A stretch of DNA of 64,000 nt from Verrucomicrobiota bacterium. Its GTDB lineage: Bacteria > Verrucomicrobiota > Verrucomicrobiia > Opitutales > Opitutaceae. The stretch lies in the NCBI GenBank assembly GCA_023399155.1, contig JAEWQP010000006.1, forward strand, positions 310,001-374,000, in the 5' to 3' direction. A program made the translations under genes and the position numbers. Below, in pieces: positions 19,045-27,729 of the stretch. The notes beneath the pieces were generated by a model. That model had not been told where the DNA came from. It saw only the letters and a program-made list of their open reading frames with translations, and ran no database searches. Positions within the stretch are counted from its first letter, which is position 1; every line of letters begins with the position of its first letter.

Positions 19045-19899
19045 ATGCCCGGCCGTGCCCGCCTTGTACGTATTCGAGAGCTTGTGACAGTACGGCGCGG
19101 CCTGACCGTGTTCCTGCCCGCAACGATCGTGTTCTGGGTGGCCCAACTCTGGCTCGCGGGCTGGCCGTGCACCTTCTGGCAGGCGATCACGCTGCCTGCA
19201 CAACGCTTGATGGCCGCGCCTTACGAGACGCTGGTCCAGCCCGACGAGCCTTCGGTGCGCGAGGCGGCGGAGCATCTGCGCCGGATCGAACCGGACGCGC
19301 AACGGCAGGCATTGCTTCTCCCGCGGGCGCTTTCCGGTCTGATCTGGTACCGTCGCGATCAGGAGACGCACGGACAGCTCGACGTGGCGGTCACTCCGGC
19401 GGAGATGCAGGCGCTCAAGGTGAGCCACGGCTGGCCGGCGATGCGCGGGGATTGCGACGACTACGCTGTCTATGGCGCCTCGATCGCCGCCGCCCTGGGG
19501 GTGCCCTACAGGTTCAACACGGCGGCGCGGCACGCGTGGGTGGAAGTGCGCGTCCAGGAGGAATGGCGCAGCGTTTTTGCCAACGGCCACCGTCATGCGG
19601 CGCCTGCGATCGACACCTGGGAACCAGCGGAAGGACACGCCCTCCTGGAACGCGACCTGCGGAGAAATCCTGCCCGCGCGGCAAGCCTCCAATGGCTGTG
19701 CGACCAGCCCAGGGATCCGTCGGCGGGGAACGCGCGGCCCCGACGGTTCGGACTCGGGCAAGTCTACGGTATCGCCAGCATGGTGACACTCGTGGCGGGC
19801 TTCGTGCTGGACCGCCGCTACCTCGGCCGCGGACGTCGGCCGGCCCGGGCCGCCTCCTGGAGGCGGTGCGATGGGGCTGCAGCGGAGCCGACGGCATGA
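19045..19899 (+). CDS. Transglutaminase-like membrane-anchored protein
   Basis: A 284-residue protein with an N-terminal membrane anchor (TVFLPATIVFWVAQLWLA). A transglutaminase-like catalytic core carries Cys137 in RGDCDDYA and His163 in RHAWVEV, the Cys-His pair of papain-like bacterial transglutaminase-like cysteine peptidases. A second hydrophobic stretch is near residue 245 (VYGIASMVTLVAGFV). It probably acts in the cell envelope; substrate unknown. A small gap follows before a convergent helical gene. Confidence 0.75.
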   Translation: MPGRARLVRIRELVTVRRGLTVFLPATIVFWVAQLWLAGWPCTFWQAITLPAQRLMAAPYETLVQPDEPSVREAAEHLRRIEPDAQRQALLLPRALSGLIWYRRDQETHGQLDVAVTPAEMQALKVSHGWPAMRGDCDDYAVYGASIAAALGVPYRFNTAARHAWVEVRVQEEWRSVFANGHRHAAPAIDTWEPAEGHALLERDLRRNPARAASLQWLCDQPRDPSAGNARPRRFGLGQVYGIASMVTLVAGFVLDRRYLGRGRRPARAASWRRCDGAAAEPTA

Positions 19900-19946
19900 G
19901 CATCCGCAAGATGCGCCGGACGGGCCTGTGACTCCCGCATCGGTGC

Positions 19947-21161
19947 TTACCGAAAGGTGAGCACGCCGTTCTGCTTCAGCCGCCAGGCGCGCCTGGCGCC
20001 GATCAGGTCCTGCAGACCCGCCTCCGTCCGTTGGCGCGCCAGTTCGATCGAAGCCTGGGTCGCGCTCCAGTCCACGGTATGCCCGGCCGCCTCCCGCATG
20101 GCCGCGGCGGCCCGCGTGCGCTCCGCCTGGTCATGGAATGCGCGGAGAGTTTCGTAGACGGGCTCGATCTCCCCGGCTCCGAGTTCCCAGGCCTCGGCAA
20201 ACTGGGTGAGACGCTTGAACGTGGGGTCGTTCTGCCGCCGGGTGGCCTCGTAGGCTTCCGCGCCAAAGATGCGACGGAGCTCATCCTCCCGTGCGTCGTT
20301 CATGGCCATGAGTTCGGCTGTGACCGTCGCCGGGTCGCCGGACTCGTCCCGGAGTCGTCGCGCCATCGCCTCCTCGCGGGCGCGAAAGTCCTCGTCGATG
20401 CGCACCACCGCCTGGGCCTGGTCGGGCGTCGGCGCCAGGTCGCCATATCGCTGATACACGGCCTCCCTCGGATCGGCCGCCCCGCGCATCGCCTCGAGCC
20501 GCGCCTTGCCGAGCAACTGCTCCAGCTGGAGATCGAGGGCCTCCTGTGCGCGGGCGTGGAGTCTGGCCAGGTCGTCGGCGTCGGCGACGCCATCCTCCAT
20601 CGCCATTTGGCGCGCGTTGTAGTCTTCGTTGAATTCCTTCTGCATCCGGTAGGCCGCCTCGGCCTCGTCGGGTGACAGGAATACGCCGCCGATGTTCAAC
20701 ACGCGGAGTGTCTGCTCCTTGTCCCAGGCCCGATAACCGTCCTCGCCCAAGGCCTCGCGCAACGCGCGCGTCTGGTCGGCCTCCCGCAGGCGCGCGAGTT
20801 CGATGTATTCACGCTCTGGAACGCTCCTGGGCGCGTGCCTTTTCTCCAGTTCGGCGAACCGCTGGTCCCATCGCCGGTGAAAGTCGGCGAGCAGCGCGTT
20901 CACGATCACTTCCCGCGGCAGGCCGAGCTGCTCGAGCTGGGCGATGGCGGCGGGCGTGGGCTTCGCTGCCCCGGGGGGCAACGACGGCGCACCAGCCGCA
21001 GGCTTCGCTGCGGAAAGACCGGTGGGCGTGCCGGCCTCCGGCGGAGGCAACGAGCTTGTCGCGGTCGGTGAGTGCGCGGGTCGTTCGCGCCAGAGAAGCA
21101 CGCCAGCCAGGACGGCGAGCACCAGATTGGCGGCAACGGAGATGCGGAGGGCGGTGGACAT
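19947..21161 (-). CDS. Membrane-anchored Glu-rich helical protein of unknown function
   Basis: A 404-residue protein with one N-terminal hydrophobic segment (LRISVAANLVLAVLAGVLLW), then a Pro/Ala/Thr-rich linker (residues ~35-75). The rest is charged Arg/Glu-rich helix, likely coiled coil (LAMNDAREDELRRIFG, YRMQKEFNEDYNARQ). It has no catalytic signature I recognise. It should be anchored in the membrane with a periplasmic helical body. It is convergent with the transglutaminase-like gene. Confidence 0.75.
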   Translation of the reverse strand: MSTALRISVAANLVLAVLAGVLLWRERPAHSPTATSSLPPPEAGTPTGLSAAKPAAGAPSLPPGAAKPTPAAIAQLEQLGLPREVIVNALLADFHRRWDQRFAELEKRHAPRSVPEREYIELARLREADQTRALREALGEDGYRAWDKEQTLRVLNIGGVFLSPDEAEAAYRMQKEFNEDYNARQMAMEDGVADADDLARLHARAQEALDLQLEQLLGKARLEAMRGAADPREAVYQRYGDLAPTPDQAQAVVRIDEDFRAREEAMARRLRDESGDPATVTAELMAMNDAREDELRRIFGAEAYEATRRQNDPTFKRLTQFAEAWELGAGEIEPVYETLRAFHDQAERTRAAAAMREAAGHTVDWSATQASIELARQRTEAGLQDLIGARRAWRLKQNGVLTFR

Positions 21162-21482
21162 CGGGTGAATCGCTGCTGCTGCGACGCCGGGGAACGCGAC
21201 GCAGAGTAATCTAAAACCTACGACGGATCATTCGGATTTCCTCACGTGCATCCGGTCACAGAGGACGATCATGACAGTGCGGTCTTTGCAGAATTAGGAT
21301 CACGCCACCACCGATTTATCTACGACGTGATGAACCCAACCGGCCGAATCCTCGACGACTCTCTGTGACCTCGGCGCTATCCTTCGTGACCTCCGTGTCC
21401 CACGTGCTCTTTGGGGGATAAGGGGACGCCCTTCCTCGCGGGCCCTTTCGCGCGGGCTTTGCCTCTCCGCGTGCATGGTACA
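21162..21482. other. Intergenic region with a low-complexity repeat motif
   Basis: Around 21359-21413 the DNA shows alternating 'CTGTGACCTCGG' and 'CGTGACCTCCGTGTC' steps, a type of degenerate intergenic repeat seen in many environmental genomes. It sits between the leftward helical-protein gene (start at 21161) and the 3' end of the leftward FGE-like gene. No gene is supported here. Confidence 0.4.
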
Positions 21483-22355
21483 TCACCTCGAGGGCGCCGG
21501 CGTTGCATCGCGGCAGACACGAAACCCCTGGTCGTTGGCCCGGCTGTGGGGCTCGAACGCAGCGCGAAAGGATGGTTCGCCGCAGAAATCGGCACCCATC
21601 CAGCCGCCGCCTTTCCAGACGCGCGCGGGGCCGCTGAAGGCACCCTTCGGGTCGGCGCCGCCGGTCGCCAGATCGCCGATCCAGTCCCAGCACCATTCGC
21701 GCACATTACCCGACATATCGTGAAGGCCTAGCTCGTTGGGGGCCCGGGTTCCCACGGGGCGGCTGCGATTTCGATTCTTCTCCACTGCCGGCCAGTTCCA
21801 CGCGCCGGACAGGGGTTCGTCGCCGGAGTTTCGCCAGTACCAGGCCACGGCGTCGACCTCGTCGCCACCGCTGTAAACGTGGCCCTGGCTGAGTTGGCCG
21901 CCGCTGGCTGCGTATTCCCATTCGGCTTCCGTCGGTAGTCGGTAGCCGGTGGCACCGGGCCTGGGCGCGACAGTCCATTTCACGTCGTCATTGGGACTGA
22001 CGTTCAACGGGTCCTTGTTGTTCTTGTTGATGATATAGTACGGCTCGAGGCCCTCCTGGAGACTTCGCTTGTTGCAGTACTCGACGCACTCGTACCAGCT
22101 GACCATCTCCACGGGAAGATCGTCGCCCTGAAAGGTGGAGGGATTGGTTCCCATCACCTCGACCCATTCGCGCTGGCTGACTTCGAACCTGCCCAGGTAA
22201 AAACTGGATACAGTGACGTCCGTCCCATGGAAATGGGACCTGGCGTTCTTGAATGCTCCGCCTTCGACGAGGACAAGATTGTCCGCAGCCGGCGGACTGG
22301 CCCAGGCATGGGCGGGAACGAGGGCGAGGAGCAGGGCAATCGGGAGTTTGTTCAT
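21483..22355 (-). CDS. Secreted formylglycine-generating-enzyme-like protein (FGE-sulfatase domain)
   Basis: A 290-residue protein with signal peptide MNKLPIALLLALVPAHAWA, then the FGE fold: VEGGAFKNARS, YLGRFEVSQREWVEVMG, LPTEAEWEYAASGG, LGLHDMSGNVREWCWDW, and GFRVCRDA at the end. True FGE uses Cys pairs for copper oxidation; here the C-terminal pattern is SFRAAFEPHSRANDQGFRVC, with the second catalytic Cys position not obvious. It may therefore be a non-enzymatic FGE-fold protein, as is common in secreted verrucomicrobial proteins. It follows the xylanase gene on the same strand with a hairpin between. Confidence 0.87.
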   Translation of the reverse strand: MNKLPIALLLALVPAHAWASPPAADNLVLVEGGAFKNARSHFHGTDVTVSSFYLGRFEVSQREWVEVMGTNPSTFQGDDLPVEMVSWYECVEYCNKRSLQEGLEPYYIINKNNKDPLNVSPNDDVKWTVAPRPGATGYRLPTEAEWEYAASGGQLSQGHVYSGGDEVDAVAWYWRNSGDEPLSGAWNWPAVEKNRNRSRPVGTRAPNELGLHDMSGNVREWCWDWIGDLATGGADPKGAFSGPARVWKGGGWMGADFCGEPSFRAAFEPHSRANDQGFRVCRDATPAPSR

Positions 22356-22409
22356 GGGCGCGTCTTTCCTGCAGGGGCGATGCGATTCACAGCGGGCTGG
22401 AGTCGATGG

Positions 22410-22438
22410 GGCCGCACCCGTTTCGAAGGGGTGCGGCC
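22410..22438 (-). terminator. Hairpin between xylanase and FGE-like genes
   Basis: Arms GGCCGCACCC (22410-22419) and GGGTGCGGCC (22429-22438) form a perfect 10-bp stem with a 9-base loop. No T-run follows in the leftward direction, so it could be a partial terminator or an mRNA-processing or stability structure that lowers expression of the downstream gene. Confidence 0.55.
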
Positions 22439-22550
22439 GTGGGAGCTGCGGGCGGGTGGGCGCCCGGGTGCGCGTTGCGGCGGGGTCGCGCGACGACGGG
22501 GCCGGGGCAAGCTCCGGAGCCGCGCGAAAACCCCGCCGCACGCGATCACC

Positions 22551-23243
22551 TCACTGCTGCCAGACCGTGAGGTTCGAGTAGCCGCTGCTCTGGAAGCCCT
22601 CGGTGGCCATGATCTGGTAGTTGTGATTACCCAGATTCCAGCCCCGGTTGCGCCAGCCGTTCACGTGGTTGCTGAACGTGATGGCCTGATTGCTGCCGGT
22701 CGGGCGCTTCGACGTGCGAACGCTCCAGTACTGGTAGAACGTCGCCGTGCCGATGATCGACGGCTGGTTCACCCGCTGGGTGCGGTACAGGTCGTAGGTT
22801 CCGCCATCGCTGTTCACGGTGCCCGACGATCCGGCCCCCGGCGGACGCCAGCTGCCCCAGCTGTCCACCACATAGTATTCAATCAGCGGATTCGTCGTCC
22901 ATCCGTAGAGCGTCAGGTAGGCGTTGCCGTTGGGCTGCCACGCGCCGGCATTATAACCGACCCGGCGTGAGGAGGAGCCGGTGCTCCAGCCCTTGCCGCC
23001 GACGAAGTTGCCCGACCCGAGATTCCAGGAAACGGCGTAGTTGCCGCCGTTGCCCAGGGTCATCGAGGCCGAACCGGTGTCCTTCCAGTAGGAGTAGTAG
23101 TAGCCGCTGTGGGTGCCGGTCTGGTTGCTGTTGATCGTCTGCGCCTGCAGAGCGGGAACCGAGGCTCCGATCAATCCAGCGAGGAGCAGACCTTGGGGGA
23201 TAACGCGCCGTAGCGCGGAGGTAACAAGCATGGTGTGTCTCAT
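22551..23243 (-). CDS. Secreted endo-1,4-beta-xylanase, GH11
   Basis: A 230-residue protein with a signal peptide (RRVIPQGLLLAGLIGASVPA) ending before QTINSNQTGTHSGYYYSYW, the N-terminal GH11 strand. The nucleophile is Glu122 in NPLIEYYVVDSWGSWRP and the acid/base is Glu215 in MATEGFQSSGYSNLTV. Other hallmarks are VGYNAGAW and TATFYQYWSVR. It hydrolyses internal bonds in xylan outside the cell. The start has a good Shine-Dalgarno (AGGAGA about 9 bases upstream). The mature protein is a catalytic domain only, with no carbohydrate-binding module. An AT-rich leader with palindromes lies upstream. Confidence 0.95.
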   Translation of the reverse strand: MRHTMLVTSALRRVIPQGLLLAGLIGASVPALQAQTINSNQTGTHSGYYYSYWKDTGSASMTLGNGGNYAVSWNLGSGNFVGGKGWSTGSSSRRVGYNAGAWQPNGNAYLTLYGWTTNPLIEYYVVDSWGSWRPPGAGSSGTVNSDGGTYDLYRTQRVNQPSIIGTATFYQYWSVRTSKRPTGSNQAITFSNHVNGWRNRGWNLGNHNYQIMATEGFQSSGYSNLTVWQQ

Positions 23244-23517
23244 AACTGACTCTCTCCTGACTTGCGGGTTTGTGTTTCCGGCCGACGGGATGTCGGTGGA
23301 AAGGGGGACCGAGCTGTGCGAACCGGCGCCACGTCGCTTTGCGTCGGGCGGGATTCGATGGGGAGTCGAGGCTGGCACGGTGGGACGTGCATCGGCGACG
23401 AGGGCTCGGGTGGGGTGGACGACGGGGGTGCCGGGCGGGCCGCGGGGTGTCACGCGGGCGGGGTGGGTTGCTGGCGCTGGGAATGGACCACAAGTCAATC
23501 CGCCAGTTTAGTTCCCT

Positions 23518-23552
23518 GTTAGTCTAACGGTAGCATTTTCCTCTAACGTTAG
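23518..23552. promoter_or_regulatory. Two CTAAC/GTTAG palindromes in the xylanase leader
   Basis: GTTAGTCTAAC (23518-23528) and CTAACGTTAG (23543-23552) are perfect palindromes made of the same half-sites in opposite orders, with centres about 24 bases apart. They lie in an AT-rich island, rare in this window, downstream of the candidate promoter in the leftward direction. Cognate regulator unknown. Confidence 0.5.
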
Positions 23553-23573
23553 GGTAAATCATTTTGGGCGATG

Positions 23574-23603
23574 TATAAACAGCATATAAATAGCGAGTTG
23601 CAA
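23574..23603 (-). promoter_or_regulatory. Candidate promoter for the GH11 xylanase
   Basis: On the minus strand TTGCAA (23598-23603) and TTTATA (23574-23579) are 18 bases apart, giving a plausible -35/-10 pair in an AT-rich patch. The transcript would start near 23567, with a leader of over 300 bases before the xylanase start. Consensus match is moderate (4/6 for -35). Confidence 0.4.
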
Positions 23604-23832
23604 AACACGCCTAATCAGTGCCAAGGTGAGCGCCCCGATTCCCCAATCGGAAGCCCGGCTTTCAATGCCGGAAGCGATGCTAATCGCTGGGAGGCCGCGG
23701 TGATGGGCGGGGCGTCACCGGCATCGCTGCAATCTGGACTGCGTGCCGACGGGCTTTCAGACCCGGCGAAAACGAGCGTGGGCCGCGCATTTTCGAGCGG
23801 CGACGCCTCTTGGGAGACGATGCTACAGCGGC

Positions 23833-23921
23833 TTCAGAAATGTCGTAGCCGTTTCAGACAGGCGAAACCCATCCGAACGCCTCGTAGACCAATCATCCCG
23901 CGCGGCTACGACTTTTCTGAA
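23833..23921. repeat. Imperfect inverted repeat
   Basis: TTCAGAAATGTCGTAGCCG (23833-23851) is repeated in inverted orientation at 23903-23921 with one mismatch, separated by 51 bases. Each arm is bordered by a related AGCCGTTTCAGA stretch (23847-23858 on the plus strand, 23916-23927 on the minus strand). It abuts the 3' end of the histidine kinase gene. It could be a REP-like mobile repeat or a terminator/processing structure. Confidence 0.55.
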
Positions 23922-23927
23922 ACGGCT

Positions 23928-25166
23928 CTAGCGTGCTCGGTCCGGAGGCACCCGTGGAAGCTCGAGCGCGAAGCAGCTGCCGCGGCCGGATTCACTGGAG
24001 ACGTGGATCATGGATCCCAGCAGTTCGGCCGCCCGTCGCGCCACGAAAAGACCGAGCCCGACACCTGGCGCGCGTCCTTCGCCACGCTCGAAGCGTTGAA
24101 AGAGGTGCGGGATGCGCTCGGCGGCGATGCCCGGACCCGCATCGCGCACTTCGATGCGACAACAGCCGTCGTTCAGGACTGCGGCGGAGAAGCGGATCGG
24201 CGAACCGGGGGCATGCTTGATGGCATTGCCAACGAGATTGACGAGCACGGTGCCCAGCAAATCGGGGTCCGTGGTGATGAGCAGGCCCGCCGGGCAGGTG
24301 ATGGTGACGGCATCCGCGGAACCCGGGCCCTCGGAGCGAGCCTCCTCGAGCCGACCACGGCTGGCCGAGCGGACCACACCCTGCATCAATGGAAGGAGCG
24401 CGACGGCGCGCGCCGTGAGGTTCACGCGCGTTCGTGTGCGTTCGATTTCCAGGAGCCGGGTCATCGCACTCACGGAAGAGATCATCGCTTCGCGCGCGGC
24501 CGTGATGTCACGGACGAAGTCCCGGAGCTTGCCCATGAGGCTCGGGTCCACCGATGCGCCCGCGTCGCGCACGAGTTCGGTGCCCGTTTCATGAAGCAGG
24601 TCGAACGAGGTCATCACGCCGTTGATCTCGTTGCGCAGATCGTGGGCAAGTGAGTTGAGAAAATCGCTCAGGGCTGTGCACTCGAGCTTCAGCCGGGCTT
24701 CACGTTGCGCGGTGAAGCTCGCCACGGTCGTAGTCACGAGTCCGTCCATCGCGGCGTGGAGGGCCACGACCTCAGGGCCGCTCAATTCACGGCCCAGGCG
24801 CGTGCGTGCGTGTGTCTGCAGCGACTGCCGGACCAGGACGTACTCGGCGAGCAACTCCTCGAGTGTGAAGCGCTGGCCATCCCGGGCCGAGGCGTGCGCC
24901 GGTCCGCAGAGTGCGAGGCGATCGGAGGCTTCCGCGGATTCCAGTGCCTGCGCGAGCGCCTGCAGCACTTCCGGAAGGTCGTCGCGCGCCGCCGCATCGT
25001 CGAGGCCGGCGGCCGATTCGATCTGCGCGCGAAGCTCCTGAACATGGCGGGCGACGATCGCCGCAGTGGCGGCGGAGACGGCGGCACCCAACTGCGGGAA
25101 GCCGGGTTTTAGGACGGCTCGAACCTGCGGCAGGAGGGAGGCGGGAGAGGGGAAGGCTTCAGGCAT
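23928..25166 (-). CDS. Cytoplasmic sensor histidine kinase
   Basis: A 412-residue protein. The phosphoacceptor is His175 in SLAHDLRNEING (HisKA-like), and the N-box reads VNLVGNAIKHAPG. The ATP-binding G-boxes are DAGPGIA and GVGLGLFVARRAAELLG. The ~165-residue N terminus is helical with no transmembrane segment, so the signal is sensed in the cytoplasm or through a partner. No response regulator is adjacent. The TetR gene is divergent. Confidence 0.87.
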   Translation of the reverse strand: MPEAFPSPASLLPQVRAVLKPGFPQLGAAVSAATAAIVARHVQELRAQIESAAGLDDAAARDDLPEVLQALAQALESAEASDRLALCGPAHASARDGQRFTLEELLAEYVLVRQSLQTHARTRLGRELSGPEVVALHAAMDGLVTTTVASFTAQREARLKLECTALSDFLNSLAHDLRNEINGVMTSFDLLHETGTELVRDAGASVDPSLMGKLRDFVRDITAAREAMISSVSAMTRLLEIERTRTRVNLTARAVALLPLMQGVVRSASRGRLEEARSEGPGSADAVTITCPAGLLITTDPDLLGTVLVNLVGNAIKHAPGSPIRFSAAVLNDGCCRIEVRDAGPGIAAERIPHLFQRFERGEGRAPGVGLGLFVARRAAELLGSMIHVSSESGRGSCFALELPRVPPDRAR

Positions 25167-25532
25167 GGATACGGTCTATGATTTGGAGGGAATTGCCGCC
25201 ATCGCAGGAGGCCACCGGCGTCGCTGCGGCCCTGTCGGCCATCCGCGACGTGGGGTGGGTCGGCGGCGGCGTGGAAGAGTTTCCTGGCATGAGCAGGCCG
25301 CGGCGCGCGGCTCCGGCAGTATAGCGCCCGCCGGACACGCCTGTATCGGGGCGATCCCAGGGGTTTGCCTCGGATCGCCCCTCCACCTCCTCCGGCGCGG
25401 ATGGGACACCCCGCGGGCGCTCGCCCGCAGTCGCGTAACTTGGGCGCGGCACGAGACACCGCGCTCAGCTGCCCGCGTGAGTCCCGTCCGGCCCGGGCCG
25501 GCACCGGAGCGCGTGCGGAGGATCAGACACCC
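25167..25532. other. Divergent intergenic region
   Basis: About 365 bases between the histidine kinase start and the TetR operator. Short frames look like noise. No structured RNA was seen. Confidence 0.35.
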
Positions 25533-25585
25533 TGTACAGCGTACGGGCTTGACGCGCCAGGGATGTATACGCTGTATAGGTGAGA
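25533..25585 (+). promoter_or_regulatory. TetR promoter with inverted operator
   Basis: TTGACG (25549-25554) and TGTATA (25573-25578) are 18 bases apart. They are flanked or overlapped by two inverted copies of one motif: TGTACAGCGTAC at 25533-25544 and, on the opposite strand, TATACAGCGTATAC at 25565-25578. The likely start of transcription lies at the ATG (25586), suggesting a leaderless mRNA. The arrangement fits autorepression by the encoded TetR protein. Confidence 0.6.
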
Positions 25586-26182
25586 ATGAGTTCGACCCGG
25601 AGGCAGATCGAGATCGCGGCGCTACGCCTGCTGGAAAAGGATGGGGCCGGAGCGGTCTCGATGAGGCGCGTGGCCCAGGCGGTGGGCCTCACCCCGATGG
25701 CCATCTACCACCACTTCAAGAATCGCGCGGAACTGCTCGATCGGGTGGTGGCGACGGAGTTTTCCGCGCTGGAGGAGGCGATGACGTCGAAGAGACTGAC
25801 GGGCTCCCTCGAGCGTCGGATCATGGCTGCGCTCGACATCTACGTGCTCTACGCCCTCGAGCGGCCCCGCGTGTTTGACTACCTCTTCTCGGAGGCGCGG
25901 TCCGGGGCGCGACGGTACCCGGAGGACTTTCGAGCCGGCCGGTCGCCGACTCTCAATCGCTTCGCCTCCCTGCTGGCGGAGGGCATAGCCGCCGGGGAAC
26001 TCAGATCTGGCGATCGTTGGGAACTTGCGATGCACCTGTGGGCGCAGGTCCACGGGTTCGTGATGTTGTTCCGCGCCGGGCGCTTCGACCTGACGCAGCC
26101 GGAGTTTATCAACCTCGTCCGACGTTCCATCAAGCGCCTCCTCCATGGCCTCGCGGTCCCTGATTCTCGCGCTGCCCGCTAG
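25586..26182 (+). CDS. TetR-family transcriptional regulator
   Basis: A 198-residue regulator. The N-terminal helix-turn-helix runs from RRQIEIAALRLLEKDG to MRRVAQAVGLTPMAIYHHFKNRAELLD, a textbook TetR_N. The remaining ~130 residues are the helical ligand-binding domain. The ATG follows the promoter directly; a GTG two codons upstream is possible. The 3' end overlaps the next gene by 38 bases, so both are co-transcribed. It probably represses its own promoter and the membrane hydrolase. Ligand unknown. Confidence 0.88.
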   Translation: MSSTRRQIEIAALRLLEKDGAGAVSMRRVAQAVGLTPMAIYHHFKNRAELLDRVVATEFSALEEAMTSKRLTGSLERRIMAALDIYVLYALERPRVFDYLFSEARSGARRYPEDFRAGRSPTLNRFASLLAEGIAAGELRSGDRWELAMHLWAQVHGFVMLFRAGRFDLTQPEFINLVRRSIKRLLHGLAVPDSRAAR

Positions 26183-27584
26183 CCTGGCCACGGGCCTGGG
26201 TTTCTGGTTCGGCACCGGCCTGGATCCGGTCTGGTGGATCACGTGGCTGGCGCCCCTGCCCGTGTTCCTGGTGGCGGCGCGTCTGTCCGCGCGGGGCGCA
26301 TTCGCGATGGCATGGTTCAGCTGGGTCATCGGCGCCCTGAACATGTGGAGCTTCCTGGCCATCCTCCCCCTGGGGGTGCGGCTGCTCTTCATCCTCCTGC
26401 CCGGCGCAGCGTTTGCAGTGGGCGTCGCGGGGTTGGCCCATTTCGCCCGGAGGGGGAAGCCTGGGAGGGCGGCGCTCGCGCCGGCCGCACTGGTCACGAC
26501 CTTCGAGTTCGTCCACGCCTCGGTGTCACCACATGGGACCTACGGATCGCTCGCCTACACGCAGGCAGACTGCCTGCCCGTGCTGCAACTGGCCGCGCTC
26601 GGGGGCATCTGGCCGGTCGTCTTTCTGTTGATGCTCGTTCCCGCGCTCGCGGCGCTCGCGTGTGTCCCGGGGCGGCGGCCTGGTGAGCGTATCCGTATTG
26701 GCGCTACGTGTGTGGGGCTGGCGGCCGTGGTGGCGGCCTGGGGCGCCTTGCGCCTGGGCGCACCCGCCCGGGGTGCGAGTCTCACCGTGGGACTGGTGGC
26801 ATCCGACCTGCCCGAGAATCAGCCGTTTCGCGACCCGGAGGCTGCCGCCGGCGTCCTCGACCGCTATCTCGCAGCCGTGCCGCGGATGGCCGCGGCGGGG
26901 GCGGAACTGGTCCTGATGCCCGAGCACCTGCTGAGCATGCGCGAAGCGGCGCCCCAGGAAAATGCCGCGATCCTCGACCGACGGCTGCATGCGAGTGCGG
27001 ATGCGAACGGTGTGGTGATCGTTATCGGTCTCGACCGCACGGCCGCCGACGGACCGACCTGGAACGAGGCGCGCCTTTATGTGCCGCGCTCGCCCGGGGC
27101 GCTGGCCTATCAGAAGCATCACCTTCTTCCCGGGCTCGAGTCGTTCTGCACGCCCGGGCAGGATCTCACGACGTTCGAATTCCGGGAAACCCGGATCGGC
27201 CTCGCCATCTGCAAAGACATGGACTTCCCGTCGACGGGCCGGGCCTATGCCCGCCGCGGGATCGATCTGTTGTGCGTGCCGGCGTTCGACTTTGTGGCGG
27301 ATGCATGGCTGCACAGCCGCATGGCGGTGGTGCGCGGCGTCGAGTCGGGGTTTGCCGTGGCCCGTTCCGCCCGCTGCGGATTGTTGACGCTGAGCGACTC
27401 GTGCGGGCGGGTGCTCGCCGAAGCACGGTCCGATTCGGCCCCCTACGCAACTCTCGTCGCCGCGATCGAGCCGCAGCAAGTGCGGACCGTGTATGCGAGC
27501 CGTGGAGACTGGTTTGGGTGGACGGCGATCGGGGTGTGCCTGTGCCTGGCGGGCACGGCGTGGCGGCGGCGCGCAACGGAGTGA
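26145..27584 (+). CDS. Lnt-like membrane-bound carbon-nitrogen hydrolase
   Basis: A 479-residue protein with about seven N-terminal transmembrane helices, a nitrilase/CN-hydrolase domain and a final helix (WFGWTAIGVCLCLAGTAW), which is the apolipoprotein N-acyltransferase layout. The catalytic triad is Glu260 (LMPEHLL), Lys324 (YQKHHLLPG) and Cys356 (AICKDMDF). Canonical Lnt transfers an acyl chain to the N-terminal Cys of lipoproteins; here AICKDMDF differs from the usual CYE motif, so it could act on another amine. It overlaps the TetR gene, which is unusual for a housekeeping lnt and argues for a regulated paralogue. Confidence 0.78.
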   Translation: MASRSLILALPASLATGLGFWFGTGLDPVWWITWLAPLPVFLVAARLSARGAFAMAWFSWVIGALNMWSFLAILPLGVRLLFILLPGAAFAVGVAGLAHFARRGKPGRAALAPAALVTTFEFVHASVSPHGTYGSLAYTQADCLPVLQLAALGGIWPVVFLLMLVPALAALACVPGRRPGERIRIGATCVGLAAVVAAWGALRLGAPARGASLTVGLVASDLPENQPFRDPEAAAGVLDRYLAAVPRMAAAGAELVLMPEHLLSMREAAPQENAAILDRRLHASADANGVVIVIGLDRTAADGPTWNEARLYVPRSPGALAYQKHHLLPGLESFCTPGQDLTTFEFRETRIGLAICKDMDFPSTGRAYARRGIDLLCVPAFDFVADAWLHSRMAVVRGVESGFAVARSARCGLLTLSDSCGRVLAEARSDSAPYATLVAAIEPQQVRTVYASRGDWFGWTAIGVCLCLAGTAWRRRATE

Positions 27585-27729
27585 CGACGAGTCGGCCGGC
27601 GCGGCGCCGCAGGTATGAGTTCCGGGCGGGCTTGTCCTGCGATATCCCGCTCGGGCGGGCCGATCGTGTCGGCTGCGTGCCGGGTTCGAACCGGCTTGTC
27701 GGTCCGGCCGTGCGGCGCAGGCTGAGGCC

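Noticed and set aside
27670..27700. tRNA-like T-arm (GGTTCGAACC between CCGG arms)
   Set aside because: Only the arm is present; no acceptor, D or anticodon stems fit around it.
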